DNA from: Bordetella parapertussis
GTDB lineage: Bacteria > Pseudomonadota > Gammaproteobacteria > Burkholderiales > Burkholderiaceae_C
NCBI GenBank assembly: GCA_945861305.1
Contig: CAMATW010000018.1
Span: 1-51,360 of the forward strand
DNA: 51,360 nt
Direction: 5' to 3'
In this document: piece after piece, positions 20,221 to 29,347 of the stretch
Position numbering within the stretch: the stretch's first letter is position 1
How the letters are laid out: every line of letters starts with the position of its first letter
The notes under the pieces: generated by a model
Seen by the model: only the letters and a program-made list of their open reading frames with translations
What the model was told of the DNA's origin: nothing
The model's database searches: none
Position numbers and translations under genes: made by a program

Positions 20221-20847
20221 ATGCCGGTAATCGTCATCGCCAACCCCAAAGGCGGGGCTGGCAAATCTACTTTATCGACCAATGTTGCGGGGTTCTTTGC
20301 CTCGCAAGGCCATGCGGTCATGCTCGGCGACGCCGATGTGCAGCAGTCTTCGCGCTTGTGGCTGAGTCTGCGCCCCGATACCGTCACCCGCATCACTACG
20401 TGGGAATTGCAAGCCGACTTGGTGCTGACCGCCAAACCGCCCAAAGGCACCACCCATGTGGTGATCGACACACCCGGTGGCTTGGACGGCTGGCGCTTCA
20501 AAGAAGTGCTGGGACGTGCTGACAAAATCATGGTACCCATCATGCCCAGCATTTTCGACATGTATGCAGCCCAAAATTTTCTCACCAAACTGCGCGAAAT
20601 CACACGCAACAGCCGCACCAAAGTGGGCGTGGTGGGTATGCGGGTCGATGAGCGCACTTTGGCTGCCAGCAAACTGCGCCAATTCATGGACACGCTGGAA
20701 CTTCCCATCGTGGGCTATTTGCGCGATACCCAGCACTATTTGCATTTGGCCGCGCACGGCCTGAGCATGTTTGACATCACCCCCAGCAAGGTGGAGAAAG
20801 ATTTGCTGCAGTGGCGACCGATTTGCCAGTGGTTGCAAGACCCCTGA
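20221..20847 (+). CDS. ParA-family (MinD/ParA-like) ATPase
   Basis: A 208-aa P-loop ATPase of the small ParA class. It has the deviant Walker A motif KGGAGKST at residues 10-17, Walker A' DADVQQSS, and the Walker B-like VVIDTPGG around residue 80. Such proteins position plasmids, chromosomes, chemoreceptor arrays or carboxysomes by ATP-driven dimerisation on the nucleoid. There is no ParB or obvious cargo partner beside it, so it is an orphan ParA. It begins 1 nt after the stop of the upstream lipoprotein gene. The cargo is unknown. Confidence 0.88.
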   Translation: MPVIVIANPKGGAGKSTLSTNVAGFFASQGHAVMLGDADVQQSSRLWLSLRPDTVTRITTWELQADLVLTAKPPKGTTHVVIDTPGGLDGWRFKEVLGRADKIMVPIMPSIFDMYAAQNFLTKLREITRNSRTKVGVVGMRVDERTLAASKLRQFMDTLELPIVGYLRDTQHYLHLAAHGLSMFDITPSKVEKDLLQWRPICQWLQDP

Positions 20848-20881
20848 CGCCTCTGGTAACCCTTAGGTCCCGGGTTCGATC

Positions 20882-21070
20882 TTAGGTCGAGAAGCCACCT
20901 AAAAAAACATCATCTCTGCGAGCATTTGTGCCCTGAGAAGCGGCAAATTCACGCTTCATGGCTGCGGCGATTTCCTCGGTGCTGGCAGCACAGTTGGTTT
21001 TGAGGATGTCTTCTAATGAGCCATCGAAGGCGAAGATTGCTCTGAACTGATAGGACCATTTGTTTGTGGA
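20882..21070 (-). pseudogene. Gene remnant of unknown family (start missing)
   Basis: In the 293-bp gap after the ParA gene, the minus strand stays open for about 62 codons with protein-like composition (FRAIFAFDGSLEDIL ... EEIAAAMKREFAAS ... GTNARRDDVF) and a proper stop at 20882. There is no start codon before an upstream in-frame TAA. I do not recognise the family. A 24-base stretch near its end recurs with one mismatch at about 40389-40412. Probably a decayed 3' gene end. Confidence 0.35.
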
Positions 21071-21140
21071 GGGTTATTTAAGTTTTGCTAGATGTATTGA
21101 ATACATCCATGTTGAATTTTTTATATTTCTTCTGAAAATA

Positions 21141-22058
21141 TTAACCTAAAAGAAGACCCACTACGCACCTGGCAGCAGCCAAGTCCCATCCTGCCCAGCC
21201 ACAGCTTTTGAAAAAAACGGGGCCATTTTTTGAATATTCGCCTGAAACCTCTCCTCGCACCAGCGCTTGCAAAGTGGGAAATGTCGTCACATCCAATCCT
21301 GCTTGCAACAAGTCCCCAGCTTCATGGTCAGCGTCTCGGGTATCTACATACACTCGACCATGTTTGGCCATATAGGCACACACTTCAGGCGCCCACTCAA
21401 CCATGGCGGGTGTGAAAGCACCGATTGCACACACAAATGCATCTTCACGAGGACGCGCTCGCAAGGCTATCTGTTGGGCACTGGTGGCACTCACCACAAG
21501 ACTGCAATCTGCCAAAGCATCGTCGGCGCTTTCTGCAATCTGTGCTTGCAAACCCATGGCTTGCGCCTCGTCTACCAATAACTGCGCACTGGCACGTGTT
21601 CGTGAAGACACCACGACCTCCTTCACACCCAAGCCATGGACAAACGCATGTAAATGCGCTCGTGCCTGAACACCTGCACCCACCAACAACAACTTACCAG
21701 CCGCATTGGGAGCCAGCTTTTGCGCTGCCAGCAAAGACACCGCAGCCGTTCTGTGCGCAGTCACGGTTGGGCCATCGAGCAAGCACAAACGCCTGCCGTC
21801 ACGAACATCAAACACCATGACCTCACCTTGAATGGCCGGCAAACCACGCGCAGGGTTGTCAGCCACCCATGTGATGAGCTTGGTGATGGCCAGTTTCGTA
21901 TCCGATGCTGGCATGACAAATAAACTGCTTTGGTCTGACAATCGCTGCACCAAGCGCGGCGGCACCACGACCGAGGTGTCAACCAATAAAAGTTCTATCT
22001 CTTGCGCTAGTAACTGGTAGGGCAAAGCGTCAGCAGTCTGCTGAGGGTCTAGTTTCAT
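21141..22058 (-). CDS. Ornithine cyclodeaminase/mu-crystallin family; likely Delta1-pyrroline-2-carboxylate reductase
   Basis: A 305-aa NAD(P)-dependent enzyme. The dinucleotide-binding motif is GAGVQARAHL near residue 127, with VVVSSRTRASAQ after it. The N-terminal part has SLFVMPASD and KLITW, where an active-site Lys is expected. Members resembling this sequence reduce cyclic imines (pyrroline-2-carboxylate, piperideine-2-carboxylate) in hydroxyproline, proline and lysine metabolism, rather than cyclising ornithine. It is divergent from the flavin monooxygenase gene 73 bp away. Substrate is inferred from family resemblance only. Confidence 0.8.
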   Translation of the reverse strand: MKLDPQQTADALPYQLLAQEIELLLVDTSVVVPPRLVQRLSDQSSLFVMPASDTKLAITKLITWVADNPARGLPAIQGEVMVFDVRDGRRLCLLDGPTVTAHRTAAVSLLAAQKLAPNAAGKLLLVGAGVQARAHLHAFVHGLGVKEVVVSSRTRASAQLLVDEAQAMGLQAQIAESADDALADCSLVVSATSAQQIALRARPREDAFVCAIGAFTPAMVEWAPEVCAYMAKHGRVYVDTRDADHEAGDLLQAGLDVTTFPTLQALVRGEVSGEYSKNGPVFFKSCGWAGWDLAAARCVVGLLLG

Positions 22059-22131
22059 CGTGTCTTTCTCTTTAAGTAAATTTTGACAGGTATCTGGTGG
22101 GCAGTTTTAAATTGCAGGCAAAATACCCAAG

Positions 22132-23784
22132 ATGAGCGCCGCCCCTTCGTCCCCCTCCTCTCCCGTTTTGCTTGACGCGATTGTTGTTGGGGCAGGCTTT
22201 TCTGGCCTGTACCAATTGCTCCTTTTACGCGACAAACTGGGCTTGTCAGTCAAAGTACTTGATGCAGCGCAAGGGGTTGGCGGAACTTGGTACTGGAACC
22301 GATACCCTGGGGCCCGCTGTGATTCTGAAAGCCACTCCTACGCCTACTATTTTTCCAAAGAGCTTATAGATGAATGGGAATGGTCAGAGCGTTACCCACA
22401 ACAACCAGAAATTTTGAGCTACCTTAATCACGTGGCTGACCGTTTCGAGCTGCGTTCCAATATTGTTTTAGGCACAAGAGTCCAAGGCGCACATTACTCA
22501 GAGACAGATAAGCGCTGGCACATCACGACAGATACAGGTCAAAAATATGCAGCCAAGTATTTCATCACAGCTGTTGGCTGCTTGTCCTCTGCCAATATTC
22601 CAGTAATTTCGGGGCTTGATTCATTTGCTGGGGACTGGTTTCATACGGGTGAGTGGCCCCATGAAGGTGTTGATTTCACGGGTAAAAATGTGGGTGTCGT
22701 CGGTACTGGCTCAACCGGCATTCAAGCCATTCCTGTGATTGCTGAGCAAGCCAAGTATTTGACGGTATTTCAGCGAACAGCCAACTACAGCATTCCTGCT
22801 CGCAACGCACCACTGGATGATTCCTTTAAGCGTTATGCAAAGGAAAATGCCGATCACTTTCGCGAAGTGATGACAAGCAATACCAATGCACACCCGTTTC
22901 GTATTTCAGAACGCTTAGTCCATGACGTGAGTGAAGATGAGCGTCGCCAAATATACGAAGAAGCGTGGCTTAAAGGTGGCCTGCAATTTCGTGCAACTTT
23001 CAAGGATTTGCTACAGAACCCTGATTCAAATCGAACTGCGGCAGATTTCATTCGAAATAAAATTCGGCAAACTGTTACTGATCCAGTCAAAGCAGAGCAG
23101 CTCAGCGATATTGACCATCCTTTTGCTGCTAAGCGCCCGCCCATCGACAGCGGTTATTTCGAAACCTTCAATTTGCTCCACGTTGATTTGGTCAACCTTC
23201 GTGAAACGCCCATAGAGTGCATCACGCCTCGTGGCATCAAAACAAGCACAACAGAATTCAATTTGGACATCATCGTTTTTGCCACTGGCTTTGATGCCAT
23301 GACAGGCTCTTTGTTAAAAATGGATATAAAAGGCCGCAATGGTGTGACCTTGCAAAAAGCTTGGCAGGCTGGCCCCTTGAATTACCTCGGTCTTCAGGTG
23401 CCAGGCTTTCCCAATATGTTCACCATCACCGGCCCTGGCAGCCCCTCTGTTTTATGCAATATGCCACCGGCCATTGAGCACCATGTGGAATGGATCACAA
23501 ACTGCATTGAACATCTGCAAAAAAATAAGATTGATTCCATTGAGGCCAGTCAACAGGCCAGTGAAAACTGGGTTGCCACTGTCAACGCAGCTGCTAATGA
23601 AACCCTTTTGCCACAGGCCAAGCATTCTTGGTATTTAGGTGCCAATGTGCCTGGCAAACCACGTGTATTCATGCCCTACCCTGGGGGCTTCCTGCGCTAC
23701 CGCACAACTTGTGAAGATATCGTCAACAAGGGTTACGCTGGTTTTATTGTGGGACGTGAATCCGCAAGTCAGACGGATAAGTAG
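22132..23784 (+). CDS. Flavin-containing monooxygenase, Baeyer-Villiger type
   Basis: A 550-aa class B flavoprotein monooxygenase that would insert oxygen into a ketone (giving an ester or lactone) using FAD, NADPH and O2. The FAD-binding GAGFSG is at 21-26 and the NADPH-binding GTGSTG near 191-196. The Baeyer-Villiger fingerprint FxGxxxHxxxWP is intact at residues 165-176 (FAGDWFHTGEWP). A second type I signature, GGTWYWNRYPGARCD, is near residue 50. It is the only gene on the plus strand here and its 3' end overlaps livF by 16 nt. The neighbouring importer and SDR suggest a shared alicyclic substrate. Confidence 0.9.
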   Translation: MSAAPSSPSSPVLLDAIVVGAGFSGLYQLLLLRDKLGLSVKVLDAAQGVGGTWYWNRYPGARCDSESHSYAYYFSKELIDEWEWSERYPQQPEILSYLNHVADRFELRSNIVLGTRVQGAHYSETDKRWHITTDTGQKYAAKYFITAVGCLSSANIPVISGLDSFAGDWFHTGEWPHEGVDFTGKNVGVVGTGSTGIQAIPVIAEQAKYLTVFQRTANYSIPARNAPLDDSFKRYAKENADHFREVMTSNTNAHPFRISERLVHDVSEDERRQIYEEAWLKGGLQFRATFKDLLQNPDSNRTAADFIRNKIRQTVTDPVKAEQLSDIDHPFAAKRPPIDSGYFETFNLLHVDLVNLRETPIECITPRGIKTSTTEFNLDIIVFATGFDAMTGSLLKMDIKGRNGVTLQKAWQAGPLNYLGLQVPGFPNMFTITGPGSPSVLCNMPPAIEHHVEWITNCIEHLQKNKIDSIEASQQASENWVATVNAAANETLLPQAKHSWYLGANVPGKPRVFMPYPGGFLRYRTTCEDIVNKGYAGFIVGRESASQTDK

Positions 23785-24470
23785 CGTTTTTTGATATCGG
23801 TATTGGCATTGAGCTGTGAAATACTGCCCACAAATACATCGCAGCCTTTATCAATCACCACTGCACGGTCAGCCAAGCCTAAACAAAAATGCAGGTTTTG
23901 CTCTGCCAAAACAATGGTGGTTCCTTGTTGACGCAAATTTTCAATCAAATCACCAATTTTTTGCACCACGATTGGAGCGAGCCCCTCACTGGGCTCATCC
24001 AGAAGCAACAAGCTTGGGTTGCCCATCAAGGCTCGCCCAATGGTCAGCATTTGCTGCTCACCACCAGACAGCAAACCACCCATGCGTTGCCTGAGGGGAT
24101 ACAACAAGGGCAACATCTCATAGACCCGCTCTAGCGTCCAAACCTGCTCACCCTGTTGTCCAAGCTTCGCTCCAATGATCAAATTGTCTTGAACGGACAA
24201 ACCCGTAAAAATTTGTCTGTCCTCAGGAACAAAGCCAATTCCCGCTCTGGCAATCAGGTGTGAGGGCATGCCGGTGATATTTTTTTGGTTGAACTGTATG
24301 CAGCCAGCAGAAGTTTCAATGACACCTGCAATGGCTTTCATACTCGTGCTTTTGCCTGCACCGTTTCGTCCCAACAGCGCCAAAGTTTCGCCTAGTTGAA
24401 CTTGCAGTTTCAGGCCAAACAAAACCTGACTGCTGCCGTAATGGACATCCAATCCAAAAACATCAAGCAT
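23769..24470 (-). CDS. livF: Branched-chain-type ABC transporter ATPase LivF (system 1)
   Basis: One of two cytoplasmic ATPases of the importer encoded at 23.8-29.2 kb. Walker A GRNGAGKST, signature LSGGEQQML and Walker B LLLLDEPSEGLAP are intact; the short LivF form, about 233 aa. ATG 24470 (MLDVFGLDVHYG) gives the usual start and overlaps livG by 8 nt; ATG 24479 is an alternative. The last 16 nt overlap the end of the convergent monooxygenase gene. Confidence 0.88.
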   Translation of the reverse strand: MLDVFGLDVHYGSSQVLFGLKLQVQLGETLALLGRNGAGKSTSMKAIAGVIETSAGCIQFNQKNITGMPSHLIARAGIGFVPEDRQIFTGLSVQDNLIIGAKLGQQGEQVWTLERVYEMLPLLYPLRQRMGGLLSGGEQQMLTIGRALMGNPSLLLLDEPSEGLAPIVVQKIGDLIENLRQQGTTIVLAEQNLHFCLGLADRAVVIDKGCDVFVGSISQLNANTDIKKRYLSV

Positions 24471-25227
24471 GACGTTCATGGGCAAGCTCTTTGGGTGTGC
24501 CTAAGTAGGCCTCGATCACATCGGGGTTGTTACGGATTTGCTCAGCTGAGCCTTGCGCAAGTAATTTTCCATAGGACAAAACATAAATATGTTGAGCGAT
24601 GCGAAACACGACGTCCATATCGTGCTCAATCAAAACGATTGTCAGCCCACCTTTTTTCCAAAGTGAATAGACCGTGTCAATCATCTGGGTCCTCTCCTCT
24701 GGGCCCATACCCGCAACAGGCTCATCGAGCAACAAAACTTTGGGTCGCAGCACCAAAGCAAGCGCAATATCAAGGAGTTTTTGATCGCCATGGGACAAAT
24801 TGCCACTGATCACATCAGCCTTGTGCTGCAAGCCCAAAAGTTCCATGACCTCCATGGCTCTGTCTCGCGTTTGTTCAAGAGGAAAACTGCCGTGCATTTG
24901 CGCTGACTTCCCCAAAGGCGATTGAAGAGCACCTCGCAAGGATTCTTCCACTGTCAACGTTTTAAAAAGCTTTGCAACTTGAAAGGCTCTGCCAATACCT
25001 TTGCGAATAATTTCACTGCTGGACAAGCCCACAATGTTTTCATCCTCGAGCAAAATCTTGCCAGCATCTGGCGGCAAAGCACCTGAGATGAGATTGAAAA
25101 AGGTGGTCTTGCCCGCACCGTTGGGGCCAATCACAGCCGACAAAGAACCGCTGGGGAAATTCATAGACACATCCGATGTGGCGTTCACGCCACCAAAGGA
25201 TTTGCTTAAGTGTTCAATGCGCAGCAT
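24463..25227 (-). CDS. livG: Branched-chain-type ABC transporter ATPase LivG (system 1)
   Basis: ATPase partner of LivF. About 254 aa with Walker A GPNGAGKTT, the LivG segment GIGRAFQVAKLFKTLTVEES, a variant signature LSHGDQKLLDIA in place of LSGGQ, and Walker B VLLLDEP. LSHGDQ is a recurrent LivG variant in importers for non-amino-acid substrates. The start is ATG 25227 (MLRIEHLSKSFGG), sharing one base with the stop of the upstream SDR gene; the longer reading frame upstream is inside that gene. Confidence 0.9.
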   Translation of the reverse strand: MLRIEHLSKSFGGVNATSDVSMNFPSGSLSAVIGPNGAGKTTFFNLISGALPPDAGKILLEDENIVGLSSSEIIRKGIGRAFQVAKLFKTLTVEESLRGALQSPLGKSAQMHGSFPLEQTRDRAMEVMELLGLQHKADVISGNLSHGDQKLLDIALALVLRPKVLLLDEPVAGMGPEERTQMIDTVYSLWKKGGLTIVLIEHDMDVVFRIAQHIYVLSYGKLLAQGSAEQIRNNPDVIEAYLGTPKELAHERHA

Positions 25228-26021
25228 CAGATAGTGCCAGCTAGGTTTCGTGCAGGAGGCACACCACCATAGGTTTGCCAGGTAGAGCCAGCCAGCCAGC
25301 CGCAATCAACCGGAAGGTTGATGCCCGTGATCGCAGAGGCGGCAGGAGAAAGCAAAAAACCAATGACATCTGCGACTTCCTCTGGCCTGACCATGCGACC
25401 CATAGCTGATTGGGCATTAAGGTCCGCAGGGTTTCGGTCACCCCTGTCAATGGCCGCTTGCAAGCCTTCAGTCAAGGTGTAGCCTGGCGAGACAGCATTG
25501 ACTCTGACCCCTGAGCGACCCCATTCGGCAGCCAGGCAGGCAGTGATGGATATGACAGCGGCCTTGGCTGGTGCATAAGCGTGCAAAGGAATAGAACGCG
25601 AGCCAGTGATAGAGGCAATATTGACAATGGCGCCATGACCAAGCGCGGCCATACGCGCACCAAAAACAGCACAGCACAAGTATGTTCCGCGTTGATCAAC
25701 CGCAATCACTTTGTCCCATTCAGCCATGTCAAGTTGCTCTGGTGACAATTTGCGCTGCAAGATACCCGCACTGTTGACCAAGCCAGATACCGCCCCATGG
25801 TTTTGAAATATCAAGGCCTCAACTTCCCGCACCATAGACTCTTGCAACACATCGCATGGGTAAAAAGCAGCAACGCCTGTCTTTTGTGTAGTGGTCTCAG
25901 ACCAAGTGCCCGGTAGATCGAGGGCTATAACGGTGTCACCTCTGGCCACCAAATGCCGCACGCAGGCAGCGCCAATGCCACTCGCCGCACCAGTCACCAC
26001 GCTTAGTCTTTTTAGGCTCAT
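25227..26021 (-). CDS. Short-chain dehydrogenase/reductase embedded in the Liv operon
   Basis: A 264-aa classical SDR: TGAASGIGAA cofactor site, NSAGIL, catalytic Ser in NIASITGSRS and Tyr-x3-Lys in HAYAPAKAAV. INLPVDCGWLAG is near the C-terminus. It lies between livM and livG, overlapping livM by 4 nt (ATGA) and touching livG, so it is made together with the transporter. A plausible job is oxidising the imported alcohol to the ketone used by the nearby Baeyer-Villiger enzyme; this is inference from position. Confidence 0.87.
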   Translation of the reverse strand: MSLKRLSVVTGAASGIGAACVRHLVARGDTVIALDLPGTWSETTTQKTGVAAFYPCDVLQESMVREVEALIFQNHGAVSGLVNSAGILQRKLSPEQLDMAEWDKVIAVDQRGTYLCCAVFGARMAALGHGAIVNIASITGSRSIPLHAYAPAKAAVISITACLAAEWGRSGVRVNAVSPGYTLTEGLQAAIDRGDRNPADLNAQSAMGRMVRPEEVADVIGFLLSPAASAITGINLPVDCGWLAGSTWQTYGGVPPARNLAGTI

Positions 26022-26989
26022 GTCTTGCCACCTTTTCCGATTATTTTTTGGAGCAGTTCAAGAGAAAAATCAGTGATGCCTCGCTTGAAACCCAACGCAA
26101 ACAACAGTACCACCAAGCCCAGAGCCAAACCGTGATATTCGGTTGTGCGGGTGATGATGTCATTGAATAACAGCAGCAAGGCAGCACCCACAACAGGGCC
26201 GATAAAAACATGCAAACCACCCATCATGATCATGAAAATAGCGTCACCTGACATGGTCCAGTAACCAAAATCGGGAAATGCACCCGACACAAATAGCGCC
26301 ATCAATACACCACCGATACTGGCCATACAACTCGACAAAATAAATGCATACAGTTTGATTCGCCAAACATCAATACCCAAGAAGGCTGCACGCTCTGAAC
26401 TGTCGCGCACCATTCGTAAAGTTGCACCAAAGGGTGATTGCAAAATAATTCGCATCACCAACAAACACAGCACGCCAAGCGCACATGAAAACCAATACAA
26501 GGAGGTATGGTCAGCCAAGTTGATGCCTAAAAAGAGTGGGCGAGGAATGCCTCCCATCAAGCCCTGGTCACCTCCGGTCAGGGAAGTCCAAGTCAGGATC
26601 ACGCTGTGTATCAGCATTTGAAAAGCCAGCGTTAAAAAAGAAAAATAGATTTCTTTCAACCGCACACAGATTGCGCCAATCAACAAGCCCAATAGGCCAC
26701 TGAAGGCAATTGCACCCAAAATGGCAACAGGAATGGAGACTTGTGTTTTTTGCATCAGCAAACCAAACACATAGGCACCGCTGCCGAAAAACATCGCATG
26801 ACCAAACGACACCATGCCGCCATAGCCCACCAAAATATTCAGTGAACTGGCAAAAATACCGAAGGCAGCCAAACGGATGACGAAATCAAGGGTAATCCGA
26901 GACTGGGTGAGCAAGGGCAGCAAAGACAAAACCAACAGTGCCGCTAAGGCCCAGCCGATATCATGTCGCAAGGTGCTGTGCGAACTCAT
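26018..26989 (-). CDS. livM: Branched-chain-type ABC transporter permease LivM (system 1)
   Basis: A 323-aa multi-pass inner-membrane permease. LivM landmarks are NILVGYGGMVSFGHAMFFG near residue 52, SFLTLAFQML and the EAA-like loop RDSSERAAFLGIDVWRIKL. It overlaps livH by 4 nt and the SDR gene by 4 nt, a tightly coupled operon. Confidence 0.9.
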   Translation of the reverse strand: MSSHSTLRHDIGWALAALLVLSLLPLLTQSRITLDFVIRLAAFGIFASSLNILVGYGGMVSFGHAMFFGSGAYVFGLLMQKTQVSIPVAILGAIAFSGLLGLLIGAICVRLKEIYFSFLTLAFQMLIHSVILTWTSLTGGDQGLMGGIPRPLFLGINLADHTSLYWFSCALGVLCLLVMRIILQSPFGATLRMVRDSSERAAFLGIDVWRIKLYAFILSSCMASIGGVLMALFVSGAFPDFGYWTMSGDAIFMIMMGGLHVFIGPVVGAALLLLFNDIITRTTEYHGLALGLVVLLFALGFKRGITDFSLELLQKIIGKGGKT

Positions 26990-27891
26990 GTACGGGATTC
27001 CTTACCCAGCAACCCATTGGGGCGCAAAATCAAAATAAGCACCATCGCTAAAAACATCAAACCCTCAACAAAAAGTGGAAAGCCTATGGTGCCAAATGCT
27101 CGTATGAGCCCAATCAGCAATGCGCCGACCAAAGCGCCACTCACAGAGCCCATGCCGCCAATGACTGTGACGATGAACGACTCAATCAGGATGGAAAAAC
27201 CCATGCCGGGGGACATTGAGCGCACTGGCGCAGCCAGACCGCCTGCCAAACCGGCCAGTACCCCACCAAAAGCAAATACCGCGGCGTAAATGAGGCTGGT
27301 GTTGATGCCCAGTGCAGAGGTCATGGTTGGATTTTGAGCGGCTGCACGGATAATTTTTCCAGTGCGAGTGAAGGTCAAAATAATCCATAACACTAATGCA
27401 ATCAACATGGCGGCGGCAATAAGGTAGACATAAAACACGGGGACCACCCCACCGGCAATAAAAAATGGAGGCGCTTGGAACGCCTCTGGCATTCCCATGG
27501 ACAAAAACTCAGCCCCCCACACAATTTTGACGACATCGTCCATCATCAGTACAAGCGCATAGCAAACCAAAAGCTGCATAAGTACGTCAGCCTTGTAGAC
27601 ACGACGCATGAGAAATCGCTCAAAAAAGAAACCAAACAAACCGACGCCAATGCCAGCCGCCAGCACGGCCATAGCAAAATTACCAGTGAGTCTGTAAGCT
27701 GTCAGGGCAAGGTAGGCGCCCAACATGTAGAAAGAGCCATGCGCAAAATTGACCACTCCCAGTACGCCAAAAATAAGGGTCAATCCTGCGGCGACCAAAA
27801 AAAGTAAAGAGCCAACGATCAGGCCAGTACCCATTTGGGTCACTATGCAAGACGCCGACGAAAAGCACTCAAAGAGGGCTTGTGGATTCAA
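26986..27891 (-). CDS. livH: Branched-chain-type ABC transporter permease LivH (system 1)
   Basis: A 301-aa permease with VLGVVNFAHGSFYMLGAYLA (the LivH helix 2 signature) and RAAAQNPTMTSALGINT, the ATPase-contacting loop. The TTG at 27891 is taken as start because AAGGAG lies about 9 nt upstream; an internal ATG at residue 20 would lack a Shine-Dalgarno sequence. It lies 34 nt after the binding-protein gene. Confidence 0.88.
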   Translation of the reverse strand: MNPQALFECFSSASCIVTQMGTGLIVGSLLFLVAAGLTLIFGVLGVVNFAHGSFYMLGAYLALTAYRLTGNFAMAVLAAGIGVGLFGFFFERFLMRRVYKADVLMQLLVCYALVLMMDDVVKIVWGAEFLSMGMPEAFQAPPFFIAGGVVPVFYVYLIAAAMLIALVLWIILTFTRTGKIIRAAAQNPTMTSALGINTSLIYAAVFAFGGVLAGLAGGLAAPVRSMSPGMGFSILIESFIVTVIGGMGSVSGALVGALLIGLIRAFGTIGFPLFVEGLMFLAMVLILILRPNGLLGKESRT

Positions 27892-27925
27892 TCAATGCTC
27901 CTTGAGGAATACATAGGAAAAAACA

Positions 27926-29200
27926 TCAGGCAAAGCCTTTGCGCTTTTTCCATTCCGCTTCCAACTCGGTAATTTGTTTCCAACTGCCAGGAACCGGGCT
28001 TTTCATGAAAGGCTCTTTGCCTGACAACTCACCCCAAGCCAGCGCATAGTCCACCAAGGTATGGTCATCTGCTCGCAAGGTCAATTTGCCATTTGCACCA
28101 AAGGGAGACTCGATGCTGAGTCCTTCTAAGGTCTGCGCAATTTTTTTACCGTCTGTGCTTTTTGCTTTTTTGATAGCGGCTGTCAAAAATTGCACCGCGG
28201 CTGCGTTTTGCCACGCCCAATTCAAGGGCAAGTCTTTGAACTTGCCTTGGTAGCTGCTAGCCCAGTTTGTATTGGCAGGGGTATTGGGGAAACTTTGCAA
28301 ATAGCGGTTACCTGAGTGAAGTCCGAGCGGTACATTTTTGACATTGGTCAGCACCGCATAGTCGGCAGCATTGACGGAGAAGAATTGTTTCCCACTGAAA
28401 AGCGCATAGATGTTTGACTGATCAATGAAAGAAGTTAAATCTCCACCCCAAAGACAAGAGTAGATTGCCTGCGGGTTGACCTGTAGCAATCGTGTAATAA
28501 CTTCGCTGTAGTCAGCTTGGAAAAGCTTGGGCCAAGCTTCACCAACAAGCTCAACGTCTTTATTGAAGAACTTCAGGTACTCAGTAAATTCAGCAGTTGT
28601 GTCGCGTCCGTAGGCGTAATCGGGCGAACACGTCATCCACCGACGCAAATTCTTTTCTTTCGCAACTTTGGCTGCGTATGCGCCTCCAATAATGGCATCG
28701 TGTACGCCCTGTCTGGCACAACGAAACGCCATCGGGGTGCGTAATTTGGGGTCAGCTGTCAGCGAAGAGGTCTCTGAGCAAGTGTGGATGATCAACACAC
28801 CCAAGTCGCGTGCTACCTCGTGTACAGCAAAGGCACCGGATGAGGCCTCAGCGTCGATCAAAATTTCACACCCATCAGCAGTCACGAGTTCACGCGCAAC
28901 ACGAGCAGCCTCTTGTGGCTGGCCTTTGGAGTCACGGATGATCAGTTCAATTTTGCGGCCACCAAAACCACCAGTTGCATTGAATTTTTCAACTTCCATG
29001 TTGGCGGCATTGCTAGAGGCCTGACCCAGCATGGCCACCCTGCCAGACAAAATGGTCGGCATCCCAACCCGAATAGGTTTATTTTGAGCCAAGGATATGG
29101 AAGGAAAACCAAGACTGCTGACCCCTGCAATGGAAGCAGCGCTTTGCATTAAAAGGCGACGCTTGGGGGACGCCAAAACTTTTGTGTCTTTTGAATTCAT
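27926..29200 (-). CDS. ABC transporter substrate-binding protein (Peripla_BP_6), system 1
   Basis: A 424-aa periplasmic binding protein of the Liv/amide-urea type. The N-terminus carries a Tat-like twin-arginine signal (PKRRLLMQSAASIAG, cleavage near SLAQ). The mature part begins KPIRVGMPTILSG and includes a type I periplasmic fold with GGFGGRKIELIIRDSKGQP. First gene of the operon SBP-livH-livM-SDR-livG-livF. GGAGAC precedes the ATG. Tat export would fit a cofactor or a fast-folding protein but needs testing. Ligand not predictable; context suggests an alicyclic or aromatic compound rather than leucine. Confidence 0.88.
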   Translation of the reverse strand: MNSKDTKVLASPKRRLLMQSAASIAGVSSLGFPSISLAQNKPIRVGMPTILSGRVAMLGQASSNAANMEVEKFNATGGFGGRKIELIIRDSKGQPQEAARVARELVTADGCEILIDAEASSGAFAVHEVARDLGVLIIHTCSETSSLTADPKLRTPMAFRCARQGVHDAIIGGAYAAKVAKEKNLRRWMTCSPDYAYGRDTTAEFTEYLKFFNKDVELVGEAWPKLFQADYSEVITRLLQVNPQAIYSCLWGGDLTSFIDQSNIYALFSGKQFFSVNAADYAVLTNVKNVPLGLHSGNRYLQSFPNTPANTNWASSYQGKFKDLPLNWAWQNAAAVQFLTAAIKKAKSTDGKKIAQTLEGLSIESPFGANGKLTLRADDHTLVDYALAWGELSGKEPFMKSPVPGSWKQITELEAEWKKRKGFA

Positions 29201-29347
29201 GCTCTAGTCTCCATGTTTTAAATTGATTTTTTTTAGTATAGGGCAACAATCATGGTGGAATACGTGCTAATAACCCGAGGAAAAACCAAATTGCAAATGG
29301 CATTAGCATCATGGTTTATTAACATTTGTAATGAGGTTAAAAAATCA

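Noticed and set aside
20858..20900. tRNA-like 3' end (GGGTTCGATC followed by a CCACC-like tail) after the ParA gene, possible attachment-site remnant
   Set aside because: The T-stem does not pair (CCGGG against TTAGG) and no upstream cloverleaf is present; the match is probably chance or too decayed to call.
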